From Polyangiaceae bacterium UTPRO1 (GTDB lineage: Bacteria > Desulfobacterota > Binatia > UTPRO1), in the NCBI GenBank assembly GCA_002050235.1, contig MWST01000039.1:1-44456 (forward strand): 44,456 nt of DNA. Direction: 5' to 3'. Positions 1 through 9,908 of this stretch are shown one piece after another. Made by a program: the position numbers and the translations under genes. The stretch's first letter is position 1; each line of letters opens with the position of its first letter. Under the pieces are notes generated by a model. The model worked only from the letters and a program-made list of their open reading frames with translations, did not search any database and had not been told where the DNA came from.

Positions 1-470
1 TCGGATTCGTCCACGCCGAGAGCTTCGACATCGGCGACGGCGTCTTCATCGGTGCGCAGGCGTATATCCAGGGCGGGAGCAGCGGCACCTGCTGCATCGG
101 CACCCGCGTCTGGATCGGTCCGCAGGCCTATCTCGACGCCCGGCATCTGCTCATCGAAGACGGCGCCGTGCTCGGTCCGGGCGTCCGCGTTCTCGGAGCG
201 GCGCACACCGGCCTGCCGCTCGCGACGCCGCCGGCCGCGAGCGAAGCCGCCCCGGAGCCGGTGCGCATCGAGCGCGCCGCCGAGATCGGAGCCAACGCCA
301 TCGTGCTCCCCGGCGTGACTATCGGTCGCGGCAGCCTCATCGGCGCCGGCGCCGTAGTCACCCGCGACGTACCGCCGCTCGCGGTCGTAGCCGGCGTGCC
401 GGCGCGAGTGCTGCGCCAGCGCCGCCGGCCGCGCCGCGCCGGCCAGGCGTCCGGGAAGACGAGCCCCTGA
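1..470 (+). CDS. Hexapeptide-repeat acyltransferase, 5' truncated
   Basis: The frame is already open at the left edge (codons in phase from base 3) and ends at the TGA at 468-470, so about 155 residues of the C-terminal part are visible. Successive I/V-G-x-x-x turns ([40 protein letters not shown]) are the coils of a left-handed parallel beta-helix. The ending [13 protein letters not shown] followed by [11 protein letters not shown] is the standard end of the LacA/NodL/CysE-like O- or N-acetyltransferase superfamily. These are trimeric cytoplasmic enzymes that use acetyl-CoA or another acyl-CoA. The substrate cannot be told because the N-terminal acceptor region lies outside the window. A short basic tail ([10 protein letters not shown]) follows the last coil. 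The family is clear, the specific activity is not. Confidence 0.85.
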   Translation, partial: GFVHAESFDIGDGVFIGAQAYIQGGSSGTCCIGTRVWIGPQAYLDARHLLIEDGAVLGPGVRVLGAAHTGLPLATPPAASEAAPEPVRIERAAEIGANAIVLPGVTIGRGSLIGAGAVVTRDVPPLAVVAGVPARVLRQRRRPRRAGQASGKTSP

Positions 471-583
471 GTTGCCGCGAGCCGGATCCCGACGGACCTA
501 CGGCCGTGACCGGCTGCGTCTTGACCACCGGGCGGGTTCCTCGTAGCAGGCGCCAACGCTCGGCCACGGAGGTTCATCCCCAG

Positions 584-3085
584 ATGCGCACCCTCATCGC
601 AGCCCTGTTCGCGGTCAGTTGCCTGCTGGCCACCACTGCCGACGCCCAGACGACGCTGGTCGGCGGCCGTACGCTCGCCGTCAAGGCCAAGCCCGGCAAG
701 CCGTCCTCGGTATCGATCGGGTTCGTGAAGGACCCGGAGCTCTACGCCCTCACGAGCCCGCTCTGCCCGGCGATCTCGACGCTCAGGCTATCGTCGTCGA
801 CCCAGGTGAAGGCGGAAATCAACCTTCCGTGTGCGAACTGGTCGATCGCAGGCTCCGGCTTCGCTTACAAGGACAAGAGCGGCTTCGCGGGCGGCGTGCA
901 GAAGATCACGTACAAGAGCGGGAAGCTCGCCATCAAGATGAAGGGCGCGGCGCTCTCGCCGCTCACCGGCCCGGTCGCGTTCGCGGAGGTGCGGCTCCGG
1001 ATCGGAGCGGCGCGATACTGCGGCCGCTTCACGACCTTCAAGGCCAACGATGCGACCCGGATCGGCGGCAAGGGGCCGACGATAGCGTGCCAGCCGATCT
1101 GCGGCGACGGCATCGTCGACGCCAACGAAGCCTGCGACGACGGCAACCTCACCAGCGGCGACGGCTGCGACGCCAACTGCACCCCGACCGCCTGCGGCAA
1201 CGGCATCGTCACCGGCGCCGAGACCTGCGACGACGGCAACACGACGCCGGGCGACGGTTGCCGCGCCGATTGCACGGTCGAAGCGTGCGGCGACGGCATC
1301 GTCGATCCCGGGGAGGCGTGCGACGACGGCAACAACGTCGACGGCGACTGCTGCTCGGCGACGTGCACCGCCGAAGACGGCGGACCGTGCAGCGACGGCA
1401 ACCTCTGCACCACTGGCGACACCTGCGTCGGCTCGACCTGCGTCGGCACCGCGGTGAAGCCGTGGATCAACGAATTCGACTACGACGACTTCGCCCAGGG
1501 CGGAAACATCGATCGCGACGAGTTCGTCGAGATCGCAGCGCCGGCGGGAACCGACCTCGGCGGCTACGCGATCGTCGCCGTCGAGGGCAACGCCGGCTGC
1601 GGCGGCACCGTCTTCCCGGGCGTCACGACCGGCAACGCCAACTTCACGGCAGTGATTCCCGCCGGCACGGTCGTCCCCGACGACACCGGGCTCGGCGTCG
1701 GTTTCCTGGTCGTCTGCTTCAGCTACACTTCGGGCCGGCATGTCACCGCCGGCGACTGCGACCTGGTGTTGCCGGCTCCCAGCACCGAGTCGAACCTGCA
1801 GAACGGACACCTGCTGAACGGTGACGGCTGGAGCTGCCCCGACGGCATCCTGCTGCTCGATCCCCAGGGACGGATGGCGGACGCCGTGAGCTACGAGGGC
1901 ACCGTCCCCGGAGTCGGCAACTTCGGACCGTTCTTCCAGGTGACGCCGTACAGCGCCGGCGTCGACCAGGGCTTCAAGACCGGCGTCTCGTTCGAGAAGC
2001 GAACGCAGATCGGACGCGCGGTGGCGGCCTCGGAATGGCGCCTGTCGGGCAGCTGCACCGACGCCGGCATCTTCGATTTCTCCTGCACCGAGCTCTCGAA
2101 TTCCCCGGGACGTCAGAATCCGGGGCAGGATCTCCACTGTCCCGAGCTCTACTGCGGCGACGGTGTCGTCACCGCCGGCGAGCAATGCGACGACGGCGCC
2201 GCCAACTCCGATGCGCCGGATGCCGGGTGTCGCACCGACTGCACGCTTCGCCGCTGCGGCGACGGCATCGTCGATCCCGGCGCCGGCGAGGTCTGCGAGA
2301 CGAACGCCGAGTGCGGTATCGGCCAGACCTGCTTCGGCTGCGAATGCTTGACGGGCTCACTGCTCGGTCCGCTCGACTTCAGTGTCGCGCCCGGACCATC
2401 GCTCCCGACCGTCACCGACGACGGCGAGTCGAGCTGGCTCGCGGTCACGCCGACCATGGGGATCAACAACGGCACCCAGGGTAACTTCAACCCCGGCCCG
2501 CTCCACCTCTCGGCCGGGATCCCCGATGTGAACGGCAGGACGGCCCTCTATCTCACGGGGACGGCGTACATCGGCGCCAGTGTTCCCTCGCTCGCCGGTC
2601 CCGGGCGTGCCTGCCTGCGCATCGAACAGGACCCCGCGCACGCCGGCGAGATCGACTGCGACGGCGGCACCAACTACGACGTGAAGCTGGTAGTCGACAG
2701 CGCCGGGCTCGGCCCGAACGGCGCGCCGACGCTCACGGTCGGCACCGGCATCACCGACTCGGGAGCAGGGGCAGCGGTGCTTCGCGTCCTGGTGACGCCA
2801 GCGCTCACCACCGACGGCTCGACACCGTGCGAGAACGCCGACTACTCGCCGGCGCCGACCATAGCCAGCGCGTTCACGACGGCCGTCGCCAAGAGCACCA
2901 TCCTGAACCCGCGCCAGGGCGGCGCCCAGACATCCCTCACGGTCGCGGGCAAACCCTTCGACTGCAACGCCTGGACGGAGAACGGCCCGGCGAGCATCGT
3001 CCTGCCGAACGTCAACATGGACGTGACCCTGCCGGTCGTCGGCACGCTCGACATCGCTCAGGCTCTGCGCCTGAACGACAACTGA
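584..3085 (+). CDS. Secreted cysteine-rich repeat protein with lamin-tail-like domain
   Basis: An 833-residue exported protein. The start at 584 is chosen because it gives a classical Sec signal peptide (MRTLIAALFAVSCLLATTADAQ-type, cleaved after about residue 21) and has GGAGG at 568-572; an in-frame start at 506 would add 26 unlikely residues. Order of parts: a beta-rich domain at about 25-165 with the core FAYKDKSG; three Myxococcus-type disulfide repeats at about 172-290 (CGDGIVD..E.CDDGN); a segment at about 293-500 that begins INEFDYDD and has DEFVEI and DLGGYAIV, resembling the lamin-tail domain of bacterial exoproteins; two more CGDG repeats at about 523-588; a C-terminal region I do not recognise. 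No enzyme motif is visible, so a structural or adhesive surface role is an inference. It ends at the shared palindrome with the convergent M16 gene. Confidence 0.85.
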   Translation: MRTLIAALFAVSCLLATTADAQTTLVGGRTLAVKAKPGKPSSVSIGFVKDPELYALTSPLCPAISTLRLSSSTQVKAEINLPCANWSIAGSGFAYKDKSGFAGGVQKITYKSGKLAIKMKGAALSPLTGPVAFAEVRLRIGAARYCGRFTTFKANDATRIGGKGPTIACQPICGDGIVDANEACDDGNLTSGDGCDANCTPTACGNGIVTGAETCDDGNTTPGDGCRADCTVEACGDGIVDPGEACDDGNNVDGDCCSATCTAEDGGPCSDGNLCTTGDTCVGSTCVGTAVKPWINEFDYDDFAQGGNIDRDEFVEIAAPAGTDLGGYAIVAVEGNAGCGGTVFPGVTTGNANFTAVIPAGTVVPDDTGLGVGFLVVCFSYTSGRHVTAGDCDLVLPAPSTESNLQNGHLLNGDGWSCPDGILLLDPQGRMADAVSYEGTVPGVGNFGPFFQVTPYSAGVDQGFKTGVSFEKRTQIGRAVAASEWRLSGSCTDAGIFDFSCTELSNSPGRQNPGQDLHCPELYCGDGVVTAGEQCDDGAANSDAPDAGCRTDCTLRRCGDGIVDPGAGEVCETNAECGIGQTCFGCECLTGSLLGPLDFSVAPGPSLPTVTDDGESSWLAVTPTMGINNGTQGNFNPGPLHLSAGIPDVNGRTALYLTGTAYIGASVPSLAGPGRACLRIEQDPAHAGEIDCDGGTNYDVKLVVDSAGLGPNGAPTLTVGTGITDSGAGAAVLRVLVTPALTTDGSTPCENADYSPAPTIASAFTTAVAKSTILNPRQGGAQTSLTVAGKPFDCNAWTENGPASIVLPNVNMDVTLPVVGTLDIAQALRLNDN

Positions 3086-3087
3086 CC

Positions 3088-3129
3088 GCCGTCCGCGGCC
3101 GGTCCCCTCACGGGCCGGCCGCGGACGGC
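3088..3129. terminator. Bidirectional hairpin between convergent genes
   Basis: A perfect 15-base-pair stem (3088-3102 with 3115-3129) encloses a 12-base loop. It starts two bases after the plus-strand stop codon, and the minus-strand stop (3108-3110) lies in its loop. There is no T-run on either side, as is common at this GC content. Position and stem strength make a shared terminator likely. Confidence 0.7.
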
Positions 3130-4589
3130 GCCTGCGGACCTTCGCAGCCCGCGGGCGTCGTCCGCTCGATCTCTCCGAACGCGGCGAGCTGCGGCGCGAT
3201 CACGGCGGCCGGGCCGACGACCACGATGGCGGCGTCGACGGTCGGCACCCAGCGCTGCGCCAGGTGCGCCACGTCTGCGAGCGACGTGGCTGCGACGCGC
3301 GCCGGGTAGGCTTCGAGGTCGCTGCGCGGCAAGCCGTAGCCGGCGAGCTCCGCGAGCTTTCCGGCGATGGCGCCAGGTGTCTCGAGCTGCTTCGGGAACT
3401 GCCCCGTGAGGAGGCTCCGGGCGCGCGCCAGCTCTGCAGCCGTGGCGCCCCTTGCCGCGAAGTCGGCGAGCACATCGAGCGCCACTCGCAGCGCCTCGCC
3501 GGTCGTCTCTACCTTGGTGAAGGTCCCGACACGAAAGTCGCCGGGCTCCTTGCGCGCCACAAAACCGCTCCAGGCGCCGTAGGTGAGGCTTCGCTTGACG
3601 CGCAGCTCGTCGATGAGGCGCGAGCCGAAGCCGCCGCCGAGTATGGTACTGGTGACGTTGGCGGCGACATAGCTCGGGTCGGTGCGGGCGATGGCGACGT
3701 TGCCGATGCGGATGTGGGTCTGGGTCGCGTCGGGCTTGTCGACGAGGAGAATGCGCCGGCCGCTGACGCGTGCCGGTGCGCTCGGTGTCGCGAGCGGCAT
3801 GCCGCCGCGCTTCCAGCCGCCGAAGGCATCCTCGACCTTGGCGAGCATGGCGGCAGTCGACGCGTCGCCGATGACGACGAGGACGGCGCGTTCGGGCACG
3901 TAGTAGCGCGCATAGAATTCCCGTACGTCGGCGTCGCCGAGGCGCCGCACGCTCGCTTCGGTGCCCTGCGGGAGGTGGCCGTAGGGATGGCCGCCGTAGA
4001 GCCAGCGCGCGTAGCACCCATCGGCGACCGCGGCCGGGTTGTCGCGCGATGAGATGATGTCCGCGAGCCGGAGCCTCCGCATCCGCCGCAACTCGTCGGC
4101 GCGGAAAGCCGGCCGCAGCACCACGTCGCTGAAGAGATCGAGCCCGGCAGCGAAATCCTTGCTCAGGAACTCGCCCGTAACCGTCGAGAAGTCGGTGCCG
4201 GCGTCGGCGCCGATGCGACCGCCGAGGAACTCGACCTCGCGCGCTAGCTCTTCGGCACCCCGCCGGGTCGTGCCCTGATCGAGGAGATCCGCCGTGAGCT
4301 CCGCGACGCCCTCCCGACCGGCAGGATCGTAGGCCGCGCCGCCCGGCAGGAGGAGGCTGAAGCGCATGATCGGCAGCTCGTGGTACTCGGCGACGAGCAC
4401 CGTGAGACCGTTGGCGAGCACGCGCTCGGTGACCTGCGGCATAGCGACCGCGGCCGCCGGCGGACCGATCGGCGGCGGCTCCGACCGGCTCGCTGCGAAG
4501 AACGCTCCCGGGTGCGTGCAACCGACGGCCGCGGCACCCGCCAACGCCGCCACGGTACCGCAAAAAAAGGAACGGCTCCGGCGTGTCAT
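3108..4589 (-). CDS. M16-family peptidase-like protein, inactive subunit
   Basis: 493 residues with the two-lobed M16 fold: an N-terminal lobe with NGLTVLVAEYHELP, then a C-terminal lobe from about residue 210. At the position of the zinc motif HxxEH the sequence reads GVAELTADLL, so all three key residues (H, E, H) are replaced by E, A and D. This is the non-catalytic partner type, as in the alpha subunits of mitochondrial-processing-like pairs, where one subunit binds substrate and the other cuts. The N-terminus has a twin arginine (MTRRSRSFF), a hydrophobic stretch and a possible lipobox ending in Cys (AAVGC), so export and lipidation are likely. Its ATG overlaps the stop of the catalytic gene by 4 bases (4586-4589), so the two are translationally coupled. 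The C-terminal codons lie in the terminator palindrome. Confidence 0.9.
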   Translation of the reverse strand: MTRRSRSFFCGTVAALAGAAAVGCTHPGAFFAASRSEPPPIGPPAAAVAMPQVTERVLANGLTVLVAEYHELPIMRFSLLLPGGAAYDPAGREGVAELTADLLDQGTTRRGAEELAREVEFLGGRIGADAGTDFSTVTGEFLSKDFAAGLDLFSDVVLRPAFRADELRRMRRLRLADIISSRDNPAAVADGCYARWLYGGHPYGHLPQGTEASVRRLGDADVREFYARYYVPERAVLVVIGDASTAAMLAKVEDAFGGWKRGGMPLATPSAPARVSGRRILLVDKPDATQTHIRIGNVAIARTDPSYVAANVTSTILGGGFGSRLIDELRVKRSLTYGAWSGFVARKEPGDFRVGTFTKVETTGEALRVALDVLADFAARGATAAELARARSLLTGQFPKQLETPGAIAGKLAELAGYGLPRSDLEAYPARVAATSLADVAHLAQRWVPTVDAAIVVVGPAAVIAPQLAAFGEIERTTPAGCEGPQAPSAAGP

Positions 4590-5989
4590 CGCATCACCCC
4601 CGGCGTCTGCGGCACGGCCGCGGACGGAGGCAGTGCCGGCCGCGGCAGCGCCCCCGCCTGCGGCTTTTCGGGTACGAGCTCGATGGTCGTGCGCTCGTTC
4701 GCTACGAGATACGTGCGCGCAACGCGCTGCACGTCGTCTGCCGTCACCGCCTCGACCCGCTCCATCTCCTTGAACATCTCGCGGTAGTCGCCGAACACGA
4801 CCTCATAGAAACCGAGCTGGTTGGCTTTGCCGGAGATCGAAGTCAGCCCGCGCACGTAGTCGGCTTGCAGGAGGTTCTTGGCCTTGCGGAGCTCGCGGGC
4901 ATCGGGCGCATGCTCGCGGAGCCGCGCCACCTCGGCCTCGATCGCTTGCGCCACCGCTCTGGCGCTCTTGCCCGGCTGCGCCTGGGCCAGGAACCAGAAG
5001 AGCTCCGGATCAATGCCCCAGTTGAAGCTCACGCCGACACCGCTCGCCAGCTCCTTTTGGCGTACGACGGCGCGATGGAGGCGCGAGCTCTGGCCGTAGC
5101 CGAGGATCGTCTGCAGGACGTCGAGCGCGGGACGATCGGGGTGGCGGGCGTTCACCGCTTTGTAGGCGATCGCCACCGCGGGCAGCTCGGCCGCCTTGTG
5201 GTACTCGACGAGCTTCGGGCCGTTCTGGGGCGGCTCGATGTTGACGACCTTTTCGGGCGGCGCCTGCGCCGCAATGTCGCCGAAGTACTTTTCCACGAGC
5301 GCGAAGCCCTCTCGCGGCGACACCGCGCCGGCCAGGACGACGGTCGCGTTGTTCGGCGCGTAGTAGGTCCGGAAGTAGCGCTTGGCTTCGTCGAGCGTGA
5401 TCGCACCGATGTCGGCCATGAAGCCGATAGGCCCCCAGCGATAGGTGCTGGCATTGTAGGCGGTGAGATACACCTGCTCGTAGAGGGTGCCGTCGGGATC
5501 GTCGTCGGTGCGCAGCCGCCGCTCCTCCTTGACGATCCCGCGCTCCTGCTCGAGGTTCTTCTCGGTGATGGCGAGGGCCCGCATGCGGTCGGCTTCCAGC
5601 CACAGGACGCGCTCTAGCGCCGGCGGCGGGAAGCTCTCGAGGTAGACGGTGAAGTCGCGGGTCGTGTAGCCGTTGGTGGACCCGCCGTTGCCCTCGATGA
5701 TCTCGTCGAACTTGCCCTCGGTATGCGCGCCGCCGTTGAACATCATGTGCTCGAAGAGATGCGAGATGCCGGTAATGCCGGGACGCTCGTTGCGCGAGCC
5801 GGCGTGGAAAAAGATGTAGAGGCTCACGACCGGAAGGCGACGGTCCTCGTGCACCAGCACCGTTAGGCCGTTCGCGAGCGTCGTCTTCTCGACCGGAACA
5901 TCGATCGCGGCGTGCGCCGCCGCCGGGCTCACGCCGCCAGCCGCGATCGCCGCCAACCCCATAGCCGCCAGAAAGCGTCGTCCGCGCAT
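4586..5989 (-). CDS. M16-family zinc peptidase, catalytic subunit
   Basis: 467 residues from the chosen ATG at 5989, which gives a signal peptide (MRGRRFLAAMGLAAIAAGG...AAAHA). A GGAGG lies at 5993-5997, rather close to this start; in-frame starts further upstream (6034, 6127) would bury the signal. The inverted zinc motif H77-L-F-E80-H81 is intact, and the third ligand Glu lies in the segment ERGIVKEE about 75 residues on. Family members are periplasmic or cell-surface zinc proteases (pitrilysin/insulinase clan) that take unfolded peptides into a clam-shell chamber formed with a partner lobe. The partner is the coupled downstream gene lacking the zinc site. Together they resemble the two-gene M16 pairs common in delta-proteobacteria. 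The substrate is unknown. Confidence 0.92.
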   Translation of the reverse strand: MRGRRFLAAMGLAAIAAGGVSPAAAHAAIDVPVEKTTLANGLTVLVHEDRRLPVVSLYIFFHAGSRNERPGITGISHLFEHMMFNGGAHTEGKFDEIIEGNGGSTNGYTTRDFTVYLESFPPPALERVLWLEADRMRALAITEKNLEQERGIVKEERRLRTDDDPDGTLYEQVYLTAYNASTYRWGPIGFMADIGAITLDEAKRYFRTYYAPNNATVVLAGAVSPREGFALVEKYFGDIAAQAPPEKVVNIEPPQNGPKLVEYHKAAELPAVAIAYKAVNARHPDRPALDVLQTILGYGQSSRLHRAVVRQKELASGVGVSFNWGIDPELFWFLAQAQPGKSARAVAQAIEAEVARLREHAPDARELRKAKNLLQADYVRGLTSISGKANQLGFYEVVFGDYREMFKEMERVEAVTADDVQRVARTYLVANERTTIELVPEKPQAGALPRPALPPSAAVPQTPGVMR

Positions 5990-6150
5990 CGTCCTCCATC
6001 CGCGGGCATTCGAGTGCCCGAGCTCCGGGATCATGCCGCGCCGTTCGACCCTCGCCAACCCCACCGGGCCACGGGGTATCCGCCGGGCCGCCGCGATCGG
6101 ACTTGGCGCCGCCGCGGTGGACGTCATAGTCTCCGCGGGGAGGAAGCGTC

Positions 6151-7179
6151 ATGAAGAACGTCCGCCTGGTCGGTGCCCACGCCTCTCCCTACTCGCGCAA
6201 GATGCGCGCCGTGCTGCGCTACCGGCGCATCCCGTTCCGCTGGATCGCCCGCGGCGGGCCGGACGACGTCGACGTCCCCCCCGTGCCGGTCGCGCTCGTC
6301 CCGGTGCTCGCATGGTCGGGACCCGAGGGCGAGGTCGCGATGATCGACTCCACCTTCCAGATCGGCCGCCTCGAGGATGCGGTGCCGACGCGCTCGATCG
6401 TACCGGCGAATCCGGCGACGGCGTTCCTCGACGCCCTCGTCGAAGACTACGCCGACGAGTGGCTGACCAAGGTGATGTTCCACTATCGCTGGACCTACGC
6501 TCCCGACGCCACGAAGGCTTCGCGCGTCATCCCGTTCGACCAGAATCCGATGCTACCGGCGGGCCAGCTCGAAGGCGGCGCCGCCGCCTTCGCCGAGCGC
6601 CAGATCGGCCGGCTCGCCGTCGTCGGCTCGACGCCCGCCACCGCACCCGTGATCGAAGCCAGCTACCGCCGGCTGCTAGCCACGCTCGACGCCATCTTCG
6701 AGCGCGCGCCCTTCCTCTTCGGCACCCGGCCGAGCGCCGCCGACTTCGCCCTCTTCGGCCAGCTCTCGCAGCTCGTCGCCTTCGACCCGACGCCGACCGC
6801 GATCGCGGCCGAGGTCGCGCCGCGCGTCATCGCCTGGGTCCACCACGTCGACGATCTCGGCTCGCTTCCCGATCCCGGCCCGGACGGCTGGCGACCCGAC
6901 GCGATCGTCGCTGCGGCGCTGCGCCCGTTACTCGCCGAGATCGGCCGCGTCTACGCGCCCTTCCTCCTCGCCAACGCTGCCGCCCTGACGGCGCGCTCCG
7001 AGCTCGTCACCTGCTCGATCGATGGCGCGCCTTGGGCGCAGGCACCCTTTCCTTACCAGGGCAAATGCCTGCGCTGGCTGCGGGAGCGCTACGGCGCGCT
7101 CCCGCCCGCCGACCGGAGCAAGGTCGACGCCGCCCTCGCCGGCACCGGCTGCGAAGCGCTCTTCACGATGCAGGCCTGA
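6151..7179 (+). CDS. Glutathione S-transferase-like protein with extended C-terminus
   Basis: 342 residues with a strong Shine-Dalgarno (GGGGAGGA, 6137-6143). The first 80 residues have the thioredoxin-like GST N-domain: LVGAHASPYSRKMRAVLRY followed by IPF, a VPVLAW segment at the cis-Pro position, and a DST acidic turn where gamma-glutamyl binding usually occurs. The all-helical GST C-domain follows at about 90-230 (including PSAADFALFGQL, the usual N-capping box). The remaining 100 or so residues are not typical of short GSTs (about 200-230 residues). No catalytic Tyr, Ser or Cys can be assigned with certainty, so conjugating activity is unproven. It is monocistronic and convergent with the copper-storage gene, with which it shares a terminator. 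Confidence 0.75.
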   Translation: MKNVRLVGAHASPYSRKMRAVLRYRRIPFRWIARGGPDDVDVPPVPVALVPVLAWSGPEGEVAMIDSTFQIGRLEDAVPTRSIVPANPATAFLDALVEDYADEWLTKVMFHYRWTYAPDATKASRVIPFDQNPMLPAGQLEGGAAAFAERQIGRLAVVGSTPATAPVIEASYRRLLATLDAIFERAPFLFGTRPSAADFALFGQLSQLVAFDPTPTAIAAEVAPRVIAWVHHVDDLGSLPDPGPDGWRPDAIVAAALRPLLAEIGRVYAPFLLANAAALTARSELVTCSIDGAPWAQAPFPYQGKCLRWLRERYGALPPADRSKVDAALAGTGCEALFTMQA

Positions 7180-7211
7180 GCGGCGGCCGTCCCGAGCGCG
7201 CGGCTCAGGCC
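7173..7211. terminator. Shared hairpin at convergent stops
   Basis: Arms GGCCTGAGC (7173-7181) and GCTCAGGCC (7203-7211) pair over 9 bases. The plus-strand TGA (7177-7179) pairs with the minus-strand stop (TCA, 7205-7207). The G+C-rich interior may form further pairs. Confidence 0.55.
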
Positions 7212-7714
7212 ACGAGCTTCTTGCACTCTTCGATGAGCGCTGCGCAAGCGTCGGCGCACTCCTTGCATTCCTTCTGGTGCTCGGCGTGCTCGCGGCACAC
7301 CTTCTCGCAGTCGGTGCAGACGCCGATGCAGGTGCGCGCCAGGTCCGGGAGGTGCTTCGAGTCGTAGGCAGCGAGCTGCGAGATGGCACGGCAGACCGGC
7401 AACATCTGCTGCACGGCGTCGGCGCACGCTCCCATCGTCGTGTCCCCCGCCATGAAGGTCTCCATGCAATGGCTGAGGCAGGCATCGCCCTTGGCCGTGC
7501 AGTCGAGAGCGGCCTTCACGAGCGCCGTCCGCTTCTTGTTGCGAACGCCCGGGGTGTAGTGCTTCGCGCCGTGCTCATGGCCGGCGTGCGGATCCGCGGC
7601 GAGCGCAGATCCGGCGACCAGCACCGTCGCCAGGCCCGCCGCACCCGCGAGGAGGCGCCGCCGCGCCACCGGGTTATCCGTCCCTACCGCACCGTCGCGA
7701 AAGTTCGGCTCCAT
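7205..7714 (-). CDS. Four-helix-bundle copper-storage protein (Csp type)
   Basis: 169 residues, preceded by AAGGAG at 7721-7726. The N-terminus is a Tat-type signal (ARRRLLAGAAG, then a hydrophobic run ending ALAA), followed by a His-rich linker (DPHAGHEHGAKHY). The mature part is helical and carries 13 cysteines, many in C-x2-C, C-x3-C or C-x4-C pairs (CLSHC, CIGVC, CTDC, CEKVC, CKEC, CADAC) that would point into the core of a four-helix bundle. Csp1 of methanotrophs is likewise Tat-exported, uses 13 Cys to hold many Cu(I) ions, and has the same helical Cys pattern. Expected role: periplasmic Cu(I) storage or buffering. It lies 83 bases downstream of feoB on the same strand, so it may be cotranscribed with the iron transporter or have its own promoter in that gap. 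Confidence 0.9.
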   Translation of the reverse strand: MEPNFRDGAVGTDNPVARRRLLAGAAGLATVLVAGSALAADPHAGHEHGAKHYTPGVRNKKRTALVKAALDCTAKGDACLSHCMETFMAGDTTMGACADAVQQMLPVCRAISQLAAYDSKHLPDLARTCIGVCTDCEKVCREHAEHQKECKECADACAALIEECKKLVA

Positions 7715-7797
7715 GATCGTCTCCTTTCGTCACCTCGATCCGCCCTACCGCAAGCGCGCGCACGATGCCACGCCGCTCGCGGCCGCGGGGCACGTCG

Positions 7798-9908
7798 CTA
7801 CAAACCGAGCCAGCGGCCGCCCTGGTACACCACGAAGCTCGCCGACCACGCAAGCGCCGTCATGTAGGCGAACATGAACGCGGGCCAGCGCCAGCTGCGA
7901 GTCTCGCGGCGAGTGACGGCGAGCGTGCTCATGCACTGACAGGCGAGCGCGAAGAACACCATGAGCGACAGGCCGACGAGCGGCGTGTAGAGAGGCCGCC
8001 CGTCGGGTCGGCGTTCGGCCTGGATCCGCTGGCGGAGAGGGATCGCCTCGTCCTCCTGCTCGCCGACCCCGTAGACCAGCCCGAGGGTCGAGACGAAGAC
8101 CTCGCGGGCGGCAAAGGCGCCGACGATGCCGACGCCGATCTTCCAGTCGAAGCCGAGCGGTGCGAGCGCCGGCTCGATGGCTCGACCGAGCCGCCCGCCA
8201 TAGCTCTCGGCGAGAGCGTGCTGGCGCACGACCTCGCTCGGCACGCCGCTCGGCGGCGGCGGGCGCGGAAAGGACAGCAACGCCCAGAGAACGACCGTGC
8301 AGGCGAGGATCATCGTCCCGGCCTCGCGCAGGAATACCCAGGCGCGCTCGAACATCATGCGCAGCATGCTGCGGGGATCGGGGAGGCGATACGGCGGCAG
8401 TTCGAGGATGGGCGGCACGTGCTCGCCGCGAATCACCGTCCGACCGAGCACGGCGGCGGCGGCGAGCGTTACCACGATCGAGAAGAGGTACATCGCCACC
8501 ATGAGCAGACCCTGCACCGGCATCCATCCGACCGCCGGCGGGAAGAGCGCCCCGATGATGAGCGTGTAGACCGGCAGCCGTGCCGAGCAGGTCATGAGCG
8601 GAATCACCATCATCGTCAGCAGCCGGTCGCGCCGCCGCTCCATGGTGCGGGTGGCGAGGATGGCCGGCACGGCGCACGCGAATCCGGAGAGCATGGGCAC
8701 GAAAGCGCGACCGTGGAGGCCGAGCGCCTTCATGATGCGGTCCATCAAGAACGCGATCCGCGCCATGTAGCCCGAGTCCTCGAGCAGCGAGATGAAGAAG
8801 AAGAGAAGGAGGATCTGCGGCAGAAAGACGATGACGTTGCCGACGCCGCCCACCACGCCTTCGCGCAGGAGGTCGCTCAGGAGCCCGCCCGGCAGGTGCG
8901 CCGCCATCTGCTCTTGCAGCCACGCGGTCGCGCCCTCGACGAGGGTGATCCCGGGATTGGCCCAGGAAAAGAGCGCCTGGAAGAGGACGAGCATGACGGT
9001 GACGAAGACCGCGAAGCCCCATACGGGATGGAGGAGCACGCGGTCGATGCGCTCGGACGCCGCGCGCTTGCGGAGGTGTTGATCGGCGCGCGCCAGGAGC
9101 TCGGGCGCGTAGCGGTCGAGGAACGCATAGCGCGTCGCGATCACCTCGTCGTCGAGATCGCGGCCGCCGGCGCCGCGGCGGACCGCCAGGCAGGCCGCGC
9201 GCAGCCCGGGATCGACGTCCCGGAGCTCGTCGTGCTCGTCGATGCTGGTGAGCGCCCAGAGCGCGAGCGCCCGGTCGCGCGCCGCGGAAGCACGGAGCCC
9301 GGGCGGCAGCGCTGCCTGCACCGTCGCCAGATCGCGCTCGAGCGCCGGCGGATAGTCTATGGCCACGCGCCCGCGCGGCGGGCGGCGAACGCACTCGCGG
9401 ATCCGCGCCGCCAGCGCCTCGAGACCGAGCCCCCGCCGCGCGCTCGTCGCCACCACGGGAACTCCGAAGAGCCGCTCGATCGCCGCCGCCGACGGCCCTT
9501 CGCCTTCGACCTCGTCGATCATGTTGAGCGCGACCACCAGCGGCACCTCGAGCTCGACGAGCTGGAGGACGAGGTAGAGGTTGCGGATGATCTGGCCGGC
9601 GTCGACGACTACGAGTGCGAGCGCCGGCTCCGGATCGTCGCCGCGGCCGAGGACGGCGTTGATGGCAATCTGCTCCTCGGCCGAGCGCGCGCTCAGCGAG
9701 TAGCAGCCGGGGAGATCGAGCAGCTCGACGGCGTCGCTGTCGCCGTCGCCGCCCAGGCGCAGCCGGCCGGGGCGGCGCTCGACCGTGACGCCGGGATAGT
9801 TTCCGACCCGCCCGCTGGCGCCGGCGAGACGGTTGAAGAGCGTGGTCTTGCCGACGTTGGGATTGCCGATGACGAGCACGAGAGGACTGGCGTCCGCTTG
9901 GCGCTCGT

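Noticed and set aside
788..2185. Minus-strand frame of 465 codons opposite the exoprotein at 584-3085
   Set aside because: No motifs and biased composition; the plus-strand frame has a signal peptide, ribosome-binding site and known repeats.
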